NCBI GenBank assembly: GCA_026770025.1
Contig: JAMXDE010000065.1
Span: forward strand, 62,001 to 126,000
Length of the DNA stretch: 64,000 nt
Direction of reading: 5' to 3'
Origin: Craspedostauros australis
Taxonomy: Eukaryota > Bacillariophyta > Bacillariophyceae > Mastogloiales > Achnanthaceae
Shown: positions 17,417 through 26,889 of the stretch, one piece after another
How positions within the stretch are numbered: position 1 is the first letter of the stretch
Layout: every line of letters starts with the position of its first letter
The notes under the pieces: generated by a model
What the model was told of the DNA's origin: nothing
The model's input: only the letters and a program-made list of their open reading frames with translations
Database searches by the model: none
Made by a program: the position numbers and the translations under genes

Positions 17417-20400
17417 TCAGAAGAGGACCCGTTGTGCTTGTTCCTTTCGTCTCGGTCCTTGTTGTTGTTTCGTAAGCATGTCGGATAAGTTGGTCTCTGA
17501 CGGTTCATGTTGGACCACCAGGATACCAGCGGCGATGCTTTCTCTGACGAAATGATATGCGATGGCATTGGCTTTCTTCCGCAGTTGTGATTCTGGTAGT
17601 GAGGAGTTGTATACCACACTCTGATTGTCGACCCGTACATCCGCTGGGCCATCCAACAGGATGCCCATCATGCGGAGCTTGTATCTCATGCCGATGATGA
17701 TCTCGGTTGCGACCTTGAGCGCCGTGAACTCGCTGCCGAATGTGGATGTCTCAATGCTGTTCTGTTTCTTGCTGTACCATAGTATCGGTGATGTATTCAA
17801 GAATAAAAGCACACCAGTGCGCGAGCGTCGCGTGACGCGGTCACCTGCATGATCAGCATCAACAAAGCACGTCATTTGAACCTCCTTTCCGCGCGGCGGT
17901 GGCATGTCAGCAGGCAATTGCTCATGAGCATCAGGGTAGAAATCGTTCCAGTTGGGTTGCATCACAGGCGGTTTGTCAATGTATGCATCGTCAAAAACAA
18001 GGCGAGAACGATCGTGAGATTTGAGGTATGCGAACATATGAAAGAGAGCATGCAAGTGACCAATCCGTGGCGCGACACAGTACGATGCCATCATCGAGGT
18101 CTCGCAACAAATGTCGATTCGTCCAAGCTCCACAGTCCAGCGCAGTATACCAATGAGTTGCTGATAGAAGGTTGTTTGCTCGGAGTCACACAGTTGTGAT
18201 CCATCCAATTCAGGTCGGTACTTGTTTGGTAGGACACTGGGTGCTTTGGTCTTGAGTCGCAGGTTGTGGTCGTTGAGGTATTTGGCGACGATCTTGAGAG
18301 CAGACTTGATGTATTCTTGTGAGCCCATGCTCCATTTGGGACGTGACGGATCGGCAGTGAGGTGAAATTGTGAGATGGTGGATCCAAGATATGTTGTTGG
18401 AGGGCCAATGGAACTCGGTTTGAGGAAAAAATGTGAGTCAATCGCATCAAGGATGCGTCGCGGTTGTTTGGATACGGCAAGGATATCGTCGGTGTACACG
18501 AGCACGTATTCGTAATATTCTGACCCATCGCTCGCAACAGCAGGCTTCATCCAGACGTTGCTGTCAGCACGACAGGATGTGAATCCCAACGAATCGCGCA
18601 GTGTCTCTGCCAAGTGTGCTCTCCATGCTGCTCCACTCGACTTCAATCCGTACAGGGCCCGACAAATGATTGCGATCTTCCCCTGATCGGATCCAAACTC
18701 CGGACCGCATCGTGTGTATATGCGTTCCCGACATGGAGCATTGAGGTATGCATTCTGAACATCCGCGGCGAGGATATCCAGATCGTTGAGTGCGGCGATC
18801 AAGAACGCGATGCGTACGCTTTCGCGTGACACCACACTCGCGTATGTGATTGTTGCAGGTGCCTCCGTCATGTGTCCCCCAGCGACAAGTCGCGCTTTTC
18901 TTGTGAGGTCCACCTTGACGGCGAATATCATGTGGCATTCCATGTATTGGTAGCCCACAGGATCGGGAGTATCCAGTTCCTTGATATCGAAGGCTGGTCG
19001 AACGGCTTTCATCTCTTTTGCAATAGCTTGTCGCCACAGATCCGTGCCTGTAGCCGCGTCGATTGCGAGTGCGTGGCGCACTGATGTAGGAAGCTCCACG
19101 CCGAACATCTCGTTCTTTCGGACGTGTCGCCGCTTTGTTGCCATGATGATGCGTTGTCGTTTGCGCAGGGTGTGTGGTACCCACCACTTGAATGCGGGTT
19201 CGTTGATGAGTTTGTTGTCTGCAGCGTATTCGGCAACGCGTACTGGGTCGGCTTCTTTTGCGTCGCGTAGGTGAATCCAGGATGTGGACCCATCCTTCCA
19301 TCGGATGCAGAGCTTCCAACCTTTTGTGGATTTAGAATGAGGAGAAGGAGAAGAAACAGAGGGCAAGCGTTTGTGATCAATGATTTCGTCCATCAGCACA
19401 GTCGTGTATCCGTCGTCATCGATGCGCGCGTAGATGTTCTCCGCAATTTGATTGGCGCTGAACACTTCGTGATGTCCATCAAGAAATTCAACTTCGTATT
19501 GGGCGGTGTCAAGCATAGGATCGGGATGCGAGTGGCCGATGAGATTGCCTTCTGTGTCTCGTTTGCGTTGTTTGACTGTTCCATGTTGCATCTCGTCCCC
19601 TGACGGTAGAATGACTTTGGTTGCAATGTATTTATCGAAGGTCGCACTGTCAACGTCATCTGGTTCCACGATTTGTTCCAGTGGTTCGGTGTTCTGCAGA
19701 ATGGCGATGTCTGCTGCAGTATCGTCAACGTCGTCGCCGTCGTCGTCGATTGTGATGCCCTCCATTCGTTGTTTCCATTTGGATCGAAGTGTGTCCATGA
19801 ACTCGTTGCATTTGTGCGCGATTACGTCGCTGTGTATGTCGTCGTGAGAGAGAGGCAAAACAGATGATTTGGAGACAACAACGCCATTGGCAGTGAGGAT
19901 GTACGAGCACATTGCATCACCAACAGAGCGACTTGGCCCAAGATACCGACCAAGCTGCTTGATGTTCATGGATGCGTCTTGGATGTTGATATACCACACG
20001 AAGTCAAACCAGCCGAATTCAGCAATGTGAGAGATGTCAGCAGTGTCACCGGACAAGATGGTGGCCGGTGTTTCGCCGTGAAGATCATGGATGGCGAGTG
20101 CAGTGTGACTGCGTATCTCGGCACAGTATTCGAAGCAATAGTCCCACAGATATTCTGGTGTATCGGTCGAAGTCATCAATCGTCGATAATGTCGTCGCAG
20201 TTCGCGAATGGTTGCTTCTGCCTTGTTCTGGTTGTGGATGTATGCTTCGATTGGTCGGATGGAAACTTGTGATCTGTGTAGTTTGCGGCGGAATTCGCCA
20301 GCGACGAGTTCCTTGGCATTGTCTGGAATAATGGTGTGCGGGATGCCATGGTCACGAAATAGTTCGTCGAGTGTGCGATGTGCTTCCTTGCGTTCCGCCA

Positions 20401-20833
20401 TTGGGTACACCCGGACCCAGTGAAACGGTGTGCAATAGATCATGGCGCATTTGTTGCCACGAATCGACTTGGTCTTTGCGTGCATGGTGTCGGCATAGAG
20501 TTGGGTGTTGAGTCGACGGTATCGTAGTTGCATGGCGTATGGATTAAGACGGCGTGTTCCTGATGAGTGACGAAAGTCACGAATGGCCAACTGTGTTGTT
20601 GCGTCAAGGGTACGTGATGCGGCTTCTGTTCCAATGCGCCAGCGTTGTGCGAGGACGTCGGGTGTGATAGTCCCCTTTCGATTGGACGTGTGTGTGCCAT
20701 GGATGTTGATGGACGATATGGTCCGTTGTGATGAAAGAGACGCTCGGATGGAGTTAGGATTCGGGCGTAGACGTCGAATCGGTGGAGAATGCCTCGTGAA
20801 TCTGCCGGCTTCGGGATAGCCGTGTGATGCAGT
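17417..20833 (-). CDS. Copia Pol: integrase, reverse transcriptase and RNase H
   Basis: An open frame of 1,138 codons read leftwards, bounded upstream by TGA at 20836-20834. It has no convincing ATG, so it would need fusion to gag-protease or internal initiation. It begins with a basic linker and a pre-integrase segment (DVLAQRWRIGTEAASRTLDA, then LNPYAMQLRYRRLNTQ). The integrase core has Asp at LYADTMHAKTK, Asp at PDNAKEL and Glu at NKAEATIRELRR (DDE). RT has ADVQNAYLNAP and EYVLVYTDDILAVS (YTDD). RNase H has MTCFVDADHAGD, and the copia-typical WYSKKQNSIETSTFGSEF near the end. All catalytic motifs are present. Relation to the upstream protease frame is broken by a shift and a 598-nt gap. Confidence 0.9.
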   Translation of the reverse strand, partial: TASHGYPEAGRFTRHSPPIRRLRPNPNSIRASLSSQRTISSINIHGTHTSNRKGTITPDVLAQRWRIGTEAASRTLDATTQLAIRDFRHSSGTRRLNPYAMQLRYRRLNTQLYADTMHAKTKSIRGNKCAMIYCTPFHWVRVYPMAERKEAHRTLDELFRDHGIPHTIIPDNAKELVAGEFRRKLHRSQVSIRPIEAYIHNQNKAEATIRELRRHYRRLMTSTDTPEYLWDYCFEYCAEIRSHTALAIHDLHGETPATILSGDTADISHIAEFGWFDFVWYINIQDASMNIKQLGRYLGPSRSVGDAMCSYILTANGVVVSKSSVLPLSHDDIHSDVIAHKCNEFMDTLRSKWKQRMEGITIDDDGDDVDDTAADIAILQNTEPLEQIVEPDDVDSATFDKYIATKVILPSGDEMQHGTVKQRKRDTEGNLIGHSHPDPMLDTAQYEVEFLDGHHEVFSANQIAENIYARIDDDGYTTVLMDEIIDHKRLPSVSSPSPHSKSTKGWKLCIRWKDGSTSWIHLRDAKEADPVRVAEYAADNKLINEPAFKWWVPHTLRKRQRIIMATKRRHVRKNEMFGVELPTSVRHALAIDAATGTDLWRQAIAKEMKAVRPAFDIKELDTPDPVGYQYMECHMIFAVKVDLTRKARLVAGGHMTEAPATITYASVVSRESVRIAFLIAALNDLDILAADVQNAYLNAPCRERIYTRCGPEFGSDQGKIAIICRALYGLKSSGAAWRAHLAETLRDSLGFTSCRADSNVWMKPAVASDGSEYYEYVLVYTDDILAVSKQPRRILDAIDSHFFLKPSSIGPPTTYLGSTISQFHLTADPSRPKWSMGSQEYIKSALKIVAKYLNDHNLRLKTKAPSVLPNKYRPELDGSQLCDSEQTTFYQQLIGILRWTVELGRIDICCETSMMASYCVAPRIGHLHALFHMFAYLKSHDRSRLVFDDAYIDKPPVMQPNWNDFYPDAHEQLPADMPPPRGKEVQMTCFVDADHAGDRVTRRSRTGVLLFLNTSPILWYSKKQNSIETSTFGSEFTALKVATEIIIGMRYKLRMMGILLDGPADVRVDNQSVVYNSSLPESQLRKKANAIAYHFVRESIAAGILVVQHEPSETNLSDMLTKQQQGPRRKEQAQRVLF

Positions 20834-21431
20834 TCAAGAGAGGTGTGCTGTTTGAAGAGTTATAACTGTAACGATGAGTAGTAGAGTGCTTTATAGCTAA
20901 TCCTTGTCTGTGTTTATTATGAGTTAGCTTGTAGTGTTAGTAGGGTGAAGAAACGATGCCACACAACTTGGCGAGACCCTGCACTGATGTACTTGGTTCA
21001 GTGCTACAGGGTATACAGTCATTACAGCGCCTTGCCCTCCACACACGTAGATACACTGCAGTGTAGATCATGGCACATGGCAGTGACGACCATGAAGCAG
21101 TGGCTGTGGTTGGAGCTGGCTCTCAGATTCCATTGCTTGAGTTGAAGCAGGTTGGATACACGCGTTAAGACTACGGCAGTGGTGCAGTAGTCATCAGCAT
21201 GGAGGGAATCGAGATATGTTGCAGTAAAGGGATCTGAGGAGCATATAGTTCCCAAGGTGGATTTTGAGTCAGGTCGGTCATGTTTGAGTCATGATGGATT
21301 CGTGAATGGAGGAGAGAAAGGAGGAGAAAAAGGTTTGGTGGTCAATCAAGTCGGAAGATTTCGCGCCAAAACAAGAATTTCTCTCATCTGGTTGATACCG
21401 TATCCGGTAATAGTCTGTCCCTCATTGAATC
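20834..21431. other. Non-coding gap inside the copia element
   Basis: No sustained frame on the minus strand links the protease to the integrase. The stretch is AT-richer with stops in all frames. It may be a degenerate spacer, a deletion/insertion scar, or a small foreign insertion; no flanking duplication was recognised. Confidence 0.5.
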
Positions 21432-22010
21432 TCAACTGATGGCGTCTTCGTCGTCCTCTGATGACCACTGGGAAGGGTCCCATATGGCCTCTTGTGTCAT
21501 CATGATATGGATGCAGTCACGATCGGATTGGACTTCTTGTTGTGTTGGCTTCCTCATGTGGAAGTAGGATACAGTGCCTTGCAATCGTAGAGGGATGTGT
21601 AGGTCGTCGTCGGATGAGATCACAGAGTGGTCTTCCGGCTTCCGTTCGTGCTCCTTGATCATGAGCAGAGGAACATCATTCACGACTATACCCGCAGCCC
21701 TCATTTGGTTTGGGCACAACAGAGGATGTTCAAGACGAGGAAAGTAGATCGATTGTGGAAAGAAAAGAATGAATGTTTGATATGTAATTGGATCATCGTA
21801 TGCTATCGCGGCTGTGACGATTGGTGCATTATCGATGGACCCAAGTGAGTCAATAAAAGGGGTTGCAGTGACAGTTTGGTCGGTCTGATGCACGATGTAC
21901 GCAGTGTCACCAAAACAACATGTATCTGCATGCGAATCGAGCTCTGCCCGTGGGGTGTCAGATGACATGGACATGCCAACGGATGTGAGCCGTCGAATGC
22001 GACTTTGTGG
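21432..22010 (-). CDS. Copia protease domain, downstream of an in-frame TGA
   Basis: Directly continues the gag frame after TGA 22013-22011, 192 codons to TGA at 21434-21432. It carries AELDSHADTC, an aspartic-protease active-site motif in the variant form (DSHADTC) seen in diatom copia elements, then a hydrophobic AAIAYDDP region and LLCPNQMRAAGI, also typical. The first internal ATG would be at 21974, but expression as a gag fusion by stop-codon readthrough is the simpler reading. Whether the TGA is programmed or a mutation cannot be decided from one copy. Confidence 0.75.
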   Translation of the reverse strand, partial: PQSRIRRLTSVGMSMSSDTPRAELDSHADTCCFGDTAYIVHQTDQTVTATPFIDSLGSIDNAPIVTAAIAYDDPITYQTFILFFPQSIYFPRLEHPLLCPNQMRAAGIVVNDVPLLMIKEHERKPEDHSVISSDDDLHIPLRLQGTVSYFHMRKPTQQEVQSDRDCIHIMMTQEAIWDPSQWSSEDDEDAIS

Positions 22011-23504
22011 TCAGGAACGTCCTTGTTGGTTACGACGAGTGGCCATGCTGCCGATTCCGGCTTGATTGTTAGCGCCAGCTTGACCGTCGCCTTGGTTCGC
22101 CGCATCAGTTGGCCCATAATGCCCATCGGTCTCTTCATGAGGACGTTTCGATGGCGTGTTTCTGCCCACCGACATGACCCCACGGCGCTTGTCTCGTTCC
22201 GCACGCATCTCAAGTGCCTTGCTCTTCTGTGCGGATGACATGACCGACCATTCGTCGGGTGAGTAGTGACGGTCAGTGATGACCATGTTCGGGTCGTATT
22301 TCTTGGGTTTGCCTTGACCTCCGCGACCACCCTTGCTTGGCGTTCCATTACGATTGCCACGACCGCCCTTGCCACGGTCCATCGAGCCAATGGAGAGTCT
22401 GGGTGACGCGATCTGTTTGTGGTCAATGACTTCGCTCAGGACATTGATTGCACCAGGTAGGTCTTCACGAAGGGCTTCGTTGATCTTGATAGCAACGCAT
22501 GCACTATCGAGACGGGAGTCACGGATACCATCGAGGAAGTGGCGCACTTTCGCCGCTTTCACGAGTGGTTCACCGCATCGTGCCATGTCTTCGAATGCAC
22601 CTTTCATGATCTGTGCATATCGTTCGAACGAGAATTGGCGTGACTTGCCGTCATAGAAGCTGGTTGCAATCGTCTTGGATGCTGCTGCCTTGGTGCGCGC
22701 CTGAAAGGAGTCGCCGTGATAGTGTTCCTTGAGAGCAATGAATGCTGCACGACCATTGCGTGCGCGCTCGAAGCCTTGGACCCAAGCCCATGCAGGTCCG
22801 CCGTGCGTGACATGACGAACCACCTGCCACACTTTGGCATTGTCAGCGTCGTAGCGGATGCCTTCATGAATGGCTCGGTCAATGAGCTCCTCCTTCATGG
22901 TGGGTACACCGAATCCGGTGTTGATTGGAGGCGTACGGTCTTCGGGTTTGCGCGTATCTTCACGGATCACGTAGGAGAGCGGAGTGTCAAGCGCGCCATG
23001 GGTGTTCTCCAAGTAGTTCTGGATGTCCTCAAGACTGTCACGGATTCGGTCCACTTTGACCAGCCGTTCTGGCATGTCCAGCTCTGTCTCTTTCTTGATA
23101 CGTTGTTCCTCCAAGAAGAGCTCCCATAAAGCAACAAGACGGTCCATCGGTGCCTCTGCTGCCGTGAATGGACGTTGAATGCGCTTAAAGTGAAAGCGAA
23201 TGTAGCGAAGCTGACGGAGCTTGGTCTCGTGAATCCAACCAACGGTGACCCCGGGATCCTTGACTTGTGGTGGTATGTTGCCCTTTGCGCCTGCCTTGTA
23301 TGCTGGGTTTTCAATGAACCCACTGCCATCGCAGATGCGCTTGCACAGGTCAGTGACGCCTTTGTCATCGATGGAGAGAAAGTCATCGAACTTCGTGAGA
23401 CCTTGATCTTCTAACGCGTCAGCGATGTCGTCGTCAGGAAAGTTGAGTACGTTCTTGCAATAGTCACGTATCTCATTGATGTTGGGGTTTGCAGCGGCTG
23501 CCAT
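22011..23504 (-). CDS. Copia Gag
   Basis: A 497-codon frame from ATG 23504, the first Met that is followed by a coherent helical protein (NPNINEIRDYCKNVLNFPDD). The track upstream is open but lacks an ATG. Residues 60-400 form the UBN2/gag-like helical part with LREDLPGAINVLSEVIDHKQ. The C-terminus is Gly/Arg/Lys-rich (MDRGKGGRGNRNGTPSKG), suited to RNA binding; no CCHC knuckle is visible. Ends at a TGA that is in frame with the protease. Confidence 0.85.
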   Translation of the reverse strand: MAAAANPNINEIRDYCKNVLNFPDDDIADALEDQGLTKFDDFLSIDDKGVTDLCKRICDGSGFIENPAYKAGAKGNIPPQVKDPGVTVGWIHETKLRQLRYIRFHFKRIQRPFTAAEAPMDRLVALWELFLEEQRIKKETELDMPERLVKVDRIRDSLEDIQNYLENTHGALDTPLSYVIREDTRKPEDRTPPINTGFGVPTMKEELIDRAIHEGIRYDADNAKVWQVVRHVTHGGPAWAWVQGFERARNGRAAFIALKEHYHGDSFQARTKAAASKTIATSFYDGKSRQFSFERYAQIMKGAFEDMARCGEPLVKAAKVRHFLDGIRDSRLDSACVAIKINEALREDLPGAINVLSEVIDHKQIASPRLSIGSMDRGKGGRGNRNGTPSKGGRGGQGKPKKYDPNMVITDRHYSPDEWSVMSSAQKSKALEMRAERDKRRGVMSVGRNTPSKRPHEETDGHYGPTDAANQGDGQAGANNQAGIGSMATRRNQQGRS

Positions 23505-23981
23505 GTTGCTGATGTTTGTGTATGATGTTGTTGATGCGAATGAGAGAGGAATAGTGAAGGGAGAGAGGGATTGTGTTGTCAAGAAAATCACACTGGGACA
23601 TGGTGTGTTTTCGACGTGAAAAAGCGTTTCAACGTGTGTTTTCGCGGTGTCGATCCGCGATGAGAAGCACAGACCGGGCAATAAGGCACACGATCTTTCC
23701 GCTGATAACAGCGTGTGTCTCAGTAGGGATTTCCGTGTGACCACGGTCGGTGCGTCCACCGGTGTCATCAACACCTCGCAATGCGAACGGTGAGATTACA
23801 TCCCGCTGATGCCGGTCACTCTGCATCAGCACACCATGGTCAAAGAGGATGCAGCACAGTACAAGCAGTGCCGGCTTGGTGACGGTCCACCCTCGGAGCG
23901 GGGTCCCAGTATTATCGTCGCCTCTTCAGGCGGTCCCTGCACGCTCGCACATGCCCGCATGAGCGGATGAGAATGATAAAC
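23505..23981 (-). other. Copia leader between 5' LTR and gag
   Basis: The 477 nt between the 5' LTR and the gag ATG; it should contain the tRNA primer site directly beside the LTR (minus-strand GTTTATCATTCTCATCC) but I cannot match it confidently to a tRNA end. Confidence 0.5.
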
Positions 23982-24156
23982 CAAGTTACGACACACGTGA
24001 AACCGATTTAGAGTGAAAAAGAGTGAAGATGCAGATTATGAGTCTTATCGATGTCGTATGCGTCAGTGCTGTTGTCGCATTGCTGTGTCGTCCATGATTG
24101 GTAGTAGCGGCTATCGTGTAACGCCGTTTCAACGGTTTCATACGTATCCCGGTTTG
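23982..24156 (-). repeat. Copia LTR (5' LTR in element orientation)
   Basis: Pairs with 17071-17245; 173 of 175 positions agree. It should hold the element's promoter. Confidence 0.92.
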
Positions 24157-24265
24157 CCAAGAAGGGGACGAAACCTCGTCGTGATGAATTGTGGCAGCGC
24201 CGGACAGTCCACAGATCTTGTGCGTCGCTTTCGTCCCACATCTTGTGACTCGCGCATGTCCGGAA

Positions 24266-24350
24266 TTGGAGGTGTTTGCGTGGCTCATAATTTCATAACT
24301 GGCGAGGCTGGCGCGCCCCTATCCCGAGTCACGACCTTAGTCCCGTTAAG
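24266..24350 (+). repeat. Dispersed repeat family, member 1 (partial)
   Basis: Starts at the very base where copy A stops matching copy B (TTGGAGGTGTTTGCGTGG, then CTCATAATTTCATAACTGG). The same block appears at 26101-26331 (inverted), 27850-28085 and 30130-30262 (inverted). The part after the shared core (GAGTCACGACCTTAGTCCCG) resembles the member at 30.1 kb most closely. Confidence 0.6.
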
Positions 24351-24715
24351 CGTATCGACTCAATGGATCGTTATGAATCGTGTATCCCATCCACGTTTCG
24401 ATCTGGATCTTGCTCCTTTTGCGCAATCCTGCTCGTTACGCTTGTACAGCCTCCAATTCTTGATATACTTGCCTAACTGCTTCGGATGTTCCTTCATATG
24501 CTTCCAACTTGCTGGCGTGCCCCATTTGCCAGGGTGTCTTTTGATAGTCTATGCACTGCATCTTCCATGCATTATTGGTCTTCGTCCTGAATATGCATAG
24601 TGCGGATGCGTTGGAGATACTTCAAAACAATTGCAGTCACATCAATATGCGTGAATCTGCAACGTGCCAGATCACATCAACATGGGGTCACAGATAGTTG
24701 ATTGACAGGAAGAGC
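24351..24715. other. No supported gene
   Basis: A short continuing ORF (from 24,013, non-coding over the LTR) ends at 24,600. No homology recognised. Confidence 0.4.
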
Positions 24716-24945
24716 CTAGATGGATGGCTTCAAGACAGCGGCGAGTTGGATGAAGGACTCTCTGGTGATACCAACGAAGTTGTAGAACTCCATAGCATCA
24801 CCATGTTTGAGAATGTTTTGCCAGAAGGTACTAGTGTCACAAGAGAAAATCCCAAGCTCTAGTAGTGGCCTCTGCGCAAAGCAGTTGGCAAGCCACTGTG
24901 GAGGTAGTCAGCAACAGCGAACATGAGAAGACGCTGCAGTGCCAT
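24716..24945 (-). pseudogene. Decayed transposase fragment, copy 1
   Basis: Read leftwards from an ATG at 24945 the sequence gives LLMFAVADYLHSGLPTALRR, then a stop, then after a frame change FWQNILKHGDAMEFYNFVGI and TRESFIQLAAVLKPSI before TAG. The same conserved pattern occurs in the opposite orientation at 28,277-28,670. The layout (short helix, then FYxFxGITRxSFxxLxxxLxPxI) is like the N-terminal region of Harbinger/HARBI1-type DDE transposases. The DDE core itself is not visible. Conservation between two decayed copies is the main support. Confidence 0.5.
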
Positions 24946-26100
24946 TAGTTACTCATTTATTTTTATATCACAATGATTATAACTGTTAAGTCATGCGCCG
25001 ACGGGCTTTGATTCTGCCTCGTTTATTCAACATGATAGCATGCTGCGGAAACGGAGTGAAGCCGAGTGATGGCTAGTGTGTGCAAGGTGATATTGTGGGA
25101 CTGTTGGCTGCCGTTGCAGACAGGTGGTTCGATCACGAGCTGGGGTCAGCGTCCTTTCGCTGATGCAACTGGAGCATCCAATTGACGAGCACTTTCGGAG
25201 CTTGGGGGGCGGCGTCTCCGAGGCCTGATCTCATAGCTTGGGTCCAGTCAGACAGTGCCGCTGTTTGATGTGAAGGGGGGGGGGGGGGGCGCTCCCAAAG
25301 GGTTCGGAGCACCGCTGGGACGTCCGCAGGTGGTAGTGCTTGGAGCTGTAGGGCCTGCTCCTGGAGGAGCGCAATCATGTCATCAGCCATCTGATCTGCC
25401 TTTGCTGAGTTGCGATCTTGCCATTGCTCCAGGGCTGTGTGCCAGAGTAGATTAGTAACACTGGCCTGTCAGCCACATAGAATGCAGGGTGCTCATTGGT
25501 GCGCTTGCTAGCCCATGGGAGACGCATGCTCACGCCAAAGGGAGGCCCATCCGCCCCATACTATGGCCTTCCATCCTACTGCTGCCTGCTGTAGCTGAAT
25601 ATCTTTGGTGGGCGAATCACGGATGCCGGAAGGGGGGATGCCACCTGTGGAGACGCGGACGAGTGCTGTGCACAGAAGCTGGGCAACTGGAGAAGGAGTG
25701 GTGGACAGTCGCACGTGTCGTGAGTTGCTCAGTGATGATGATGAGGATGGTAGAGGTGGCTACCTTGTGGCGGCGTTGGAGGAAAGAGGAACAATCCATT
25801 GTGATAAAGCAGATGACAATACTATAAAAGGTAACGCTAATCATACTACAACTCTTGGAACAAGCTATATGATGGAAGGGCACAGTGTGCATGAAAGATG
25901 GACAAATAGCACATGTCGATGGTAGAAACAAGGGAGGAAGTAGAGGGTAGCACGACGATACATGCACAACAGAGGTTATGAAAACTGATGCCAACGCGTG
26001 CGAGGGAGGAAATCACAAAAAACTCCCAAATTGCCGTTGGAGGAGGGATTTGAGAGGAAGGCACGAGATGAGATCTCGACGAAAAGCGATAGTTGAGTTA
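24946..26100. other. Transposon-debris region with a poly-G tract
   Basis: Contains an unbroken run of about 15 G at 25,275-25,290. An 85-codon minus-strand ORF (25,390-25,133; MADDMIALLQEQALQLQALP) reads through it as poly-Pro and could be a gag-like remnant, but I cannot support a function. The rest shows no coding signal. Confidence 0.35.
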
Positions 26101-26331
26101 TGAACGGTCTTTTTGGGGCGTTCATAACTCAACTCCAGGGTTTCATAATTTTTTCGATTGACGTTATACGATCGTTTCGGTCCTGGTCACCCCCTGTTCG
26201 AAAGGTATCTTGTGTTCATAATGGAGTGATCTGATTGGCTTAGAAGCCGATATTATGAAATTATGAGCCACGCAAACACCTCCAGTGAAACTCGATTGCG
26301 TTTTAGGAGCAAAAACACAATTGAGTTTCAC
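26101..26331 (-). repeat. Dispersed repeat family, member 2
   Basis: On the minus strand: an imperfect palindrome at 26,287-26,331 (arms TGAAACTCGATTG and CAATTGAGTTTCA), then GGAGGTGTTTGCGTGGCTC, ATAATTTCATAAT, a middle part with ACACAAGATACCTTTCG and ATAACGTCAATCGAAA, and further TTCATAA-type blocks. Collinear with the plus-strand member at 27,850-28,085. Confidence 0.65.
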
Positions 26332-26559
26332 ATTGCAGTCCCGGCAAGCCAACCTTCCACGTGTTGGAACGAAACCAGTGGCCAATCATTTCTCTTCATT
26401 TGCAGCAATGTTGAGTCGTCCTTGTCATGATGATGATATTTTTTTGAGATGCTAGTGATGATGAAACTAGCATTCCGAATGAGGGGTGCATGGAGCGATA
26501 GAGAGCGATTACGATGTCGAATATGCATGTAAGCTTCACATATGATATCTGCGCGCAAG

Positions 26560-26567
26560 TATAAAAG
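26560..26567 (+). promoter_or_regulatory. TATA-box-like element in the transposon debris
   Basis: TATAAAAG is a near-ideal TATA box. It sits about 25 bases before a frame (26,590-26,889) without ATG. Confidence 0.35.
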
Positions 26568-26589
26568 GACCCCTTCATGATCCAGCTGA

Positions 26590-26889
26590 GGAATCTTTGC
26601 TCATATCCTATTTCACCCGATACAACATCCGCGGCGTGTTCCTGATGCTCTGAGGACTAGTGTAGTCAGATACGACCAGGGACTTCGACCAACGCGCATT
26701 TTGCATCTTTTGGAGATCCTGACTGCCATATCGGAAGTCGTTGTTGGTCTCCAACCAACCCAACGTGCAATCGCAATAGTTCTGTGTAGACTGCGTGGAG
26801 ACCTTCTATTGGACAACAAACTGCTGATCCATCTCCATGATACAGTGATCAAGAGGTCTCTGTCATCGATATTGGCACCAGAGCCTTGA
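26590..26889 (+). pseudogene. Open frame without start codon, possible transposase remnant
   Basis: A 99-codon frame bounded by TGA on both sides and lacking ATG. It contains VVGLQPTQRAIAIVLCRLRG, loosely like the xPxERLAxxLRxLAxG helix that precedes the catalytic core of Harbinger-type transposases. The resemblance is weak and the frame is short; it could be chance. Confidence 0.25.

Larger units (their letters stand above)
17071..24156 (-). mobile_element. Ty1/copia (CoDi-like) LTR retrotransposon
   Basis: A 7,086-bp element read leftwards between two 175-bp direct repeats, inserted into copy A. Flanks are CCAA on both sides (GCCAA if the last LTR base is assigned to the target); copy B keeps the empty site GTGCCAAGAAGG at 34,719-34,730. 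Internal order from the 5' LTR is gag, protease, integrase, RT, RNase H, the copia order. Protease (LDSHADTC) and pre-integrase features match the diatom CoDi type. Two LTR differences in 175 bp point to a recent insertion. Coding capacity is doubtful: there is one in-frame TGA between gag and protease and a 598-nt non-coding gap before integrase. Confidence 0.92.
6239..24269 (-). repeat. Sulfotransferase segment, copy A, split by two transposons
   Basis: Sequence shared with 32,038-34,833 is present in three pieces: 6239-6291, 14449-17070 and 24161-24269, in the same order and orientation. The gaps are filled by a LINE and a copia element. The pieces add to about 2,784 bp against 2,796 bp in copy B, the difference being mostly one extra 13-bp tandem unit in B. 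Left homology starts at CTAGAGATTGG; right homology stops at GGAATTGG, after which copy A runs straight into a member of the dispersed repeat family. No inverted repeats or target duplication flank the segment, so a segmental duplication is more likely than a transposon, although its outer limits could have been trimmed. Confidence 0.9.
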
